A program made the translations under genes and the position numbers. A DNA stretch of 64,000 nt from positions 1 through 64,000 of the forward strand of contig NZ_AQUZ01000038.1 in NCBI RefSeq assembly GCF_000372465.1, written 5' to 3'. Origin of the DNA: Kribbella catacumbae DSM 19601. Lineage in GTDB: Bacteria; Actinomycetota; Actinomycetes; Propionibacteriales; Kribbellaceae. Below are positions 62,155-64,000 of this stretch, piece by piece (positions within the stretch are counted from its first letter, which is position 1; each line of letters starts with the position of its first letter). Below the pieces are notes generated by a model that ran no database searches, was not told the origin of the DNA, and worked only from the letters and a program-made list of their open reading frames with translations.

Positions 62155-63312
62155 ATGACCGAGGAGCCGAGCGGCGGAGACTTGTCCCGGCTGCGGCAGC
62201 TGAACGGGCTGGCGGTGATCCGCGCACTGCGCGACGACAAGGCGCTGACCCTGACTGAGCTGGCCAAGCGAACCGGCCTGTCCCGCGCCTCGACCGAGGA
62301 TGTGGCCCGGGAACTGATTGGGCGCGGCTGGGTGGCCGAGGTCGAGCCGACCGCGGGTACAGTCGGCCGGCCCGCCCGCCGTTACCGGTTCCGCGCCGAC
62401 GCGGGACGGGTCCTCGGCGTCGACATCGGTGGACACACGATCCGCGCCCTGGTCACGGACCTCGACGGCGAGGTGCTCAACTCCGCCACTCTCGCCGTGA
62501 CCCCCCAGCTCGGCCGCAGGCAACGCTTCGCCGCTCTGGACGCGTGTGTCAGCACGGCTCTCGCCGGGGCCGGGGTCGCCTCCGACCAGATCTGGTCGAC
62601 CGGAGTCGCCACCACCGGCCTGGTCGACGGGACGGGACGAGTCATGCTTTCCGACTCGCTGACCGAGTGGACCGGCGTCGACCTCGCCGCACACCTGCGA
62701 CGACTCGTCCCCGCGCCGGTTCGGGTGGAGAACGACAGCAAACTGGCCGCACTCGCCGAGTCCTGGCGTGGGGTCGCCCGGTACGCCAAGGACGTGGTGT
62801 TCCTGCTGGCCGGCGTACGGACCGGCACCGGCCTGATCATCGACGGCAAGCTGCACCGCGGTTTCGGCAACGCCGCGGGCGAGATCGGCGCATTGCCGGC
62901 GGCCGGCTGGCTCCGGGCTCCGGACCACCTGCGCGCCTGGTCGGGCGGGAAGGACGAGTTCGAAGACGTCTTCCTCGCCGCGCGGGACGGCGACCGCGAC
63001 GCCGTCAGGGCGGTCCGGCGGTACACCCGCGACATCGCGGTGGGTGTCTCCGCGCTGGTCCTCACGCTGGACCCGGAGCTCCTGGTGGTCGGTGGCGGCT
63101 TCTCCCGCTCCGCGGATCTGGTGGTCCAGCCACTGCGCCGCGAACTCGATCGATGGTGTCTGCGAACGCCGGAGATCCGGGTCTCCACCTTCGGGGACGA
63201 GGGCGTGGCGCTGGGCGCGGTACGGCTCGCGCTCGAGCAGGTCGAGGCAGCCCTGTCCGGGGGTGCCGAGCTGGCCTCCGCGGAGATCTTCGGGGCGACC
63301 GGGCGGAACTGA
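62155..63312 (+). CDS. ROK-family transcriptional regulator
   Basis: This gene codes for 385 residues from the ATG at 62155 after GGGGAG. The N-terminal winged helix is LRQLNGLAVIRALRDDKALT, then LTELAKRTGLSRASTEDVAR. The ROK sugar-kinase-like fold follows: LGVDIGGHTIRALVTDLDGE (phosphate loop), VRVENDSKLAALAESWRGVA and GTGLIIDGKLHRGFGNAAGE with IGALP. The zinc-binding CxCGxxGC-type motif of classical ROK repressors is absent; WLRAPDHLRAWSGGKDEFED takes its place. It probably represses the divergent dehydrogenase and the following ABC genes, released by a sugar ligand. Confidence 0.92.
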   Translation: MTEEPSGGDLSRLRQLNGLAVIRALRDDKALTLTELAKRTGLSRASTEDVARELIGRGWVAEVEPTAGTVGRPARRYRFRADAGRVLGVDIGGHTIRALVTDLDGEVLNSATLAVTPQLGRRQRFAALDACVSTALAGAGVASDQIWSTGVATTGLVDGTGRVMLSDSLTEWTGVDLAAHLRRLVPAPVRVENDSKLAALAESWRGVARYAKDVVFLLAGVRTGTGLIIDGKLHRGFGNAAGEIGALPAAGWLRAPDHLRAWSGGKDEFEDVFLAARDGDRDAVRAVRRYTRDIAVGVSALVLTLDPELLVVGGGFSRSADLVVQPLRRELDRWCLRTPEIRVSTFGDEGVALGAVRLALEQVEAALSGGAELASAEIFGATGRN

Positions 63313-63326
63313 TCTGCGCTGGGCTC

Positions 63327-63356
63327 TTGACATAATTTCCATGGACTCCATGATTA
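63327..63356 (+). promoter_or_regulatory. Promoter of the binding-protein gene with operator between -35 and -10
   Basis: TTGACA (63327-63332) is followed after 17-18 bases by ATGATT/TGATTA (63350-63356). The spacer holds the perfect palindrome CATGGACTCCATG (63340-63352), whose reverse complement contains GGAGTCCAT as at 62107. A protein bound here would directly block RNA polymerase. Confidence 0.7.
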
Positions 63357-63391
63357 ACCCATTCACTGCGGATGTGTTTGGAGGACCCAGG

Positions 63392-64000
63392 ATGCGGATG
63401 TCGAAGAGGCTGAGTGCTGTTCTGCTCTCGGCGGTACTGGCTGTTTCAGCCTGTTCGGGTGGCACCGGCGCCCAGCCGGCTGCCGACCCCAACGCCAAGG
63501 TCACGCTGTCGTACGGCGTCTGGGACGCCAACCAGAAACCGGTGATGGAGTCTCTCGCCGCGGAGTTCACCAAGACTCACCCGAACATCAGCGTCGAGGT
63601 CCAGCTCACTCCCTGGGCCGACTACTGGACCAAGCTCAAGGCTGCCGCGACCGGCGGTGCGGCGCCGGACGTCTTCTGGATGAACGGGCCGAACTTCCAG
63701 CTCTATGCCTCGAACAAGGTGATCGGACCGATGCCCGGCCAGCCGGACCTGTCCGTCTACCCCAAGCCGCTGACGGATCTCTACACCTTCGAGGGCAAGC
63801 CGTACGGGCTTCCGAAGGACATGGACACCGTCGGCGTCTGGTACAACAAGACGCTCTTCGACGCCAAGCAGGTCCCGTACCCGAAGGATGACTGGACCTG
63901 GGCCGACTTCCAGGACGCCGCGGCGAAGCTGACCGATGCCGGTAAGGGCATCTACGGAACCGCCGCGCCGCTCGGCAGCTTCCAGGAGTACCAGTACGAC
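63392..64000 (+). CDS. Sugar ABC substrate-binding lipoprotein (3' truncated by window)
   Basis: This reading frame starts at the ATG at 63392, with GGAGGA six bases upstream, and stays open to the end of the window (203 residues seen; ATG 63398 is an alternative). The N terminus is a lipoprotein signal: RLSAVLLSAVLAVSACSGGT, lipobox VSAC. The binding-protein core follows: VTLSYGVWDANQKPVMESLA, AEFTKTHPNISVEVQLTPWA, TGGAAPDVFWMNGP and KPYGLPKDMDTVGVWYNKTL. This is a cluster-1 family sugar binder, distinct from the LplA-type one at 8643. Permease genes are expected beyond the window. It has its own promoter with a ROK-type operator and follows the ROK gene by 79 bases. Confidence 0.9.
   Translation, partial: MRMSKRLSAVLLSAVLAVSACSGGTGAQPAADPNAKVTLSYGVWDANQKPVMESLAAEFTKTHPNISVEVQLTPWADYWTKLKAAATGGAAPDVFWMNGPNFQLYASNKVIGPMPGQPDLSVYPKPLTDLYTFEGKPYGLPKDMDTVGVWYNKTLFDAKQVPYPKDDWTWADFQDAAAKLTDAGKGIYGTAAPLGSFQEYQYD

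Overview
The window is high-GC actinobacterial DNA. GC-rich codon use, frequent GTG and TTG starts, a Tat lipoprotein, mycothiol-era families (DUF664/DinB-like, DUF1918, DUF6343-like, DUF6766-like) and a monomeric NADP isocitrate dehydrogenase all fit a soil actinomycete. The gene mix looks most like Kribbella or a near relative in Nocardioidales (inference, not tested). No rRNA, tRNA, CRISPR array, integrase or intact insertion sequence was seen.

Layout. 1-1871: a DUF2231 gene remnant, a small conserved protein and an acetyltransferase. 1868-12909: a carbohydrate region with a secreted GH27 alpha-galactosidase, a glutathionyl-hydroquinone-reductase-type enzyme overlapping a LacI regulator, and a divergent operon of two sugar ABC permeases, a Tat lipoprotein binding protein and two Gfo/Idh/MocA dehydrogenases. 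13014-22803: an AAA ATPase behind a strong palindrome, a secreted double metalloprotease (M4 fused to M28), a LysR regulator, a membrane oxidoreductase, a lipoprotein and a cupin. 22915-28055: a large Tat-exported GH95 fucosidase and an acyl-CoA dehydrogenase. 28161-34414: an orphan sugar-ABC ATPase divergent from a TetR gene, then a WYL regulator divergent from a DinB/VOC pair. 34521-34622: a large inverted repeat. 35236-40894: a stress-type cluster (iron-permease-like, CBS, DUF6766, FAD-Rieske, GAF-ANTAR) that ends in decayed phosphoketolase and alcohol dehydrogenase pieces. 40970-48883: a membrane protein, a giant patatin-like protein and a secreted beta-glucan-type protein under a LacI operator. 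48996-54452: a tightly coupled five-gene signalling cassette. 54899-60827: isocitrate dehydrogenase, a membrane protein, a HelD-like motor protein and a small unknown. 60837-64000: a ROK-regulated sugar locus running off the right edge.

How the genes work together. The GH27 and GH95 genes are 21 kb apart but carry nearly the same 17-bp palindrome at their promoters, which points to one trans-acting regulator for side-chain removal from plant or microbial glycans. The two sugar importers here show no ATPase of their own; the orphan MsiK/UgpC-type ATPase at 28719-30038 could serve them. The ROK gene has one GGAGTCCAT site in front of itself and its divergent dehydrogenase, and a second between the -35 and -10 of the adjoining binding-protein gene.

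The best candidate for an undescribed system is the cassette at 54452-48996: a small protein with a membrane-like tail, a protein with an HExxxH motif, a protein of unknown family, a three-GAF histidine kinase and a receiver-only regulator, with gaps of 7 bases or less throughout. A second theme is decay by internal deletion: four genes survive only as one or two recognisable ends joined out of frame.
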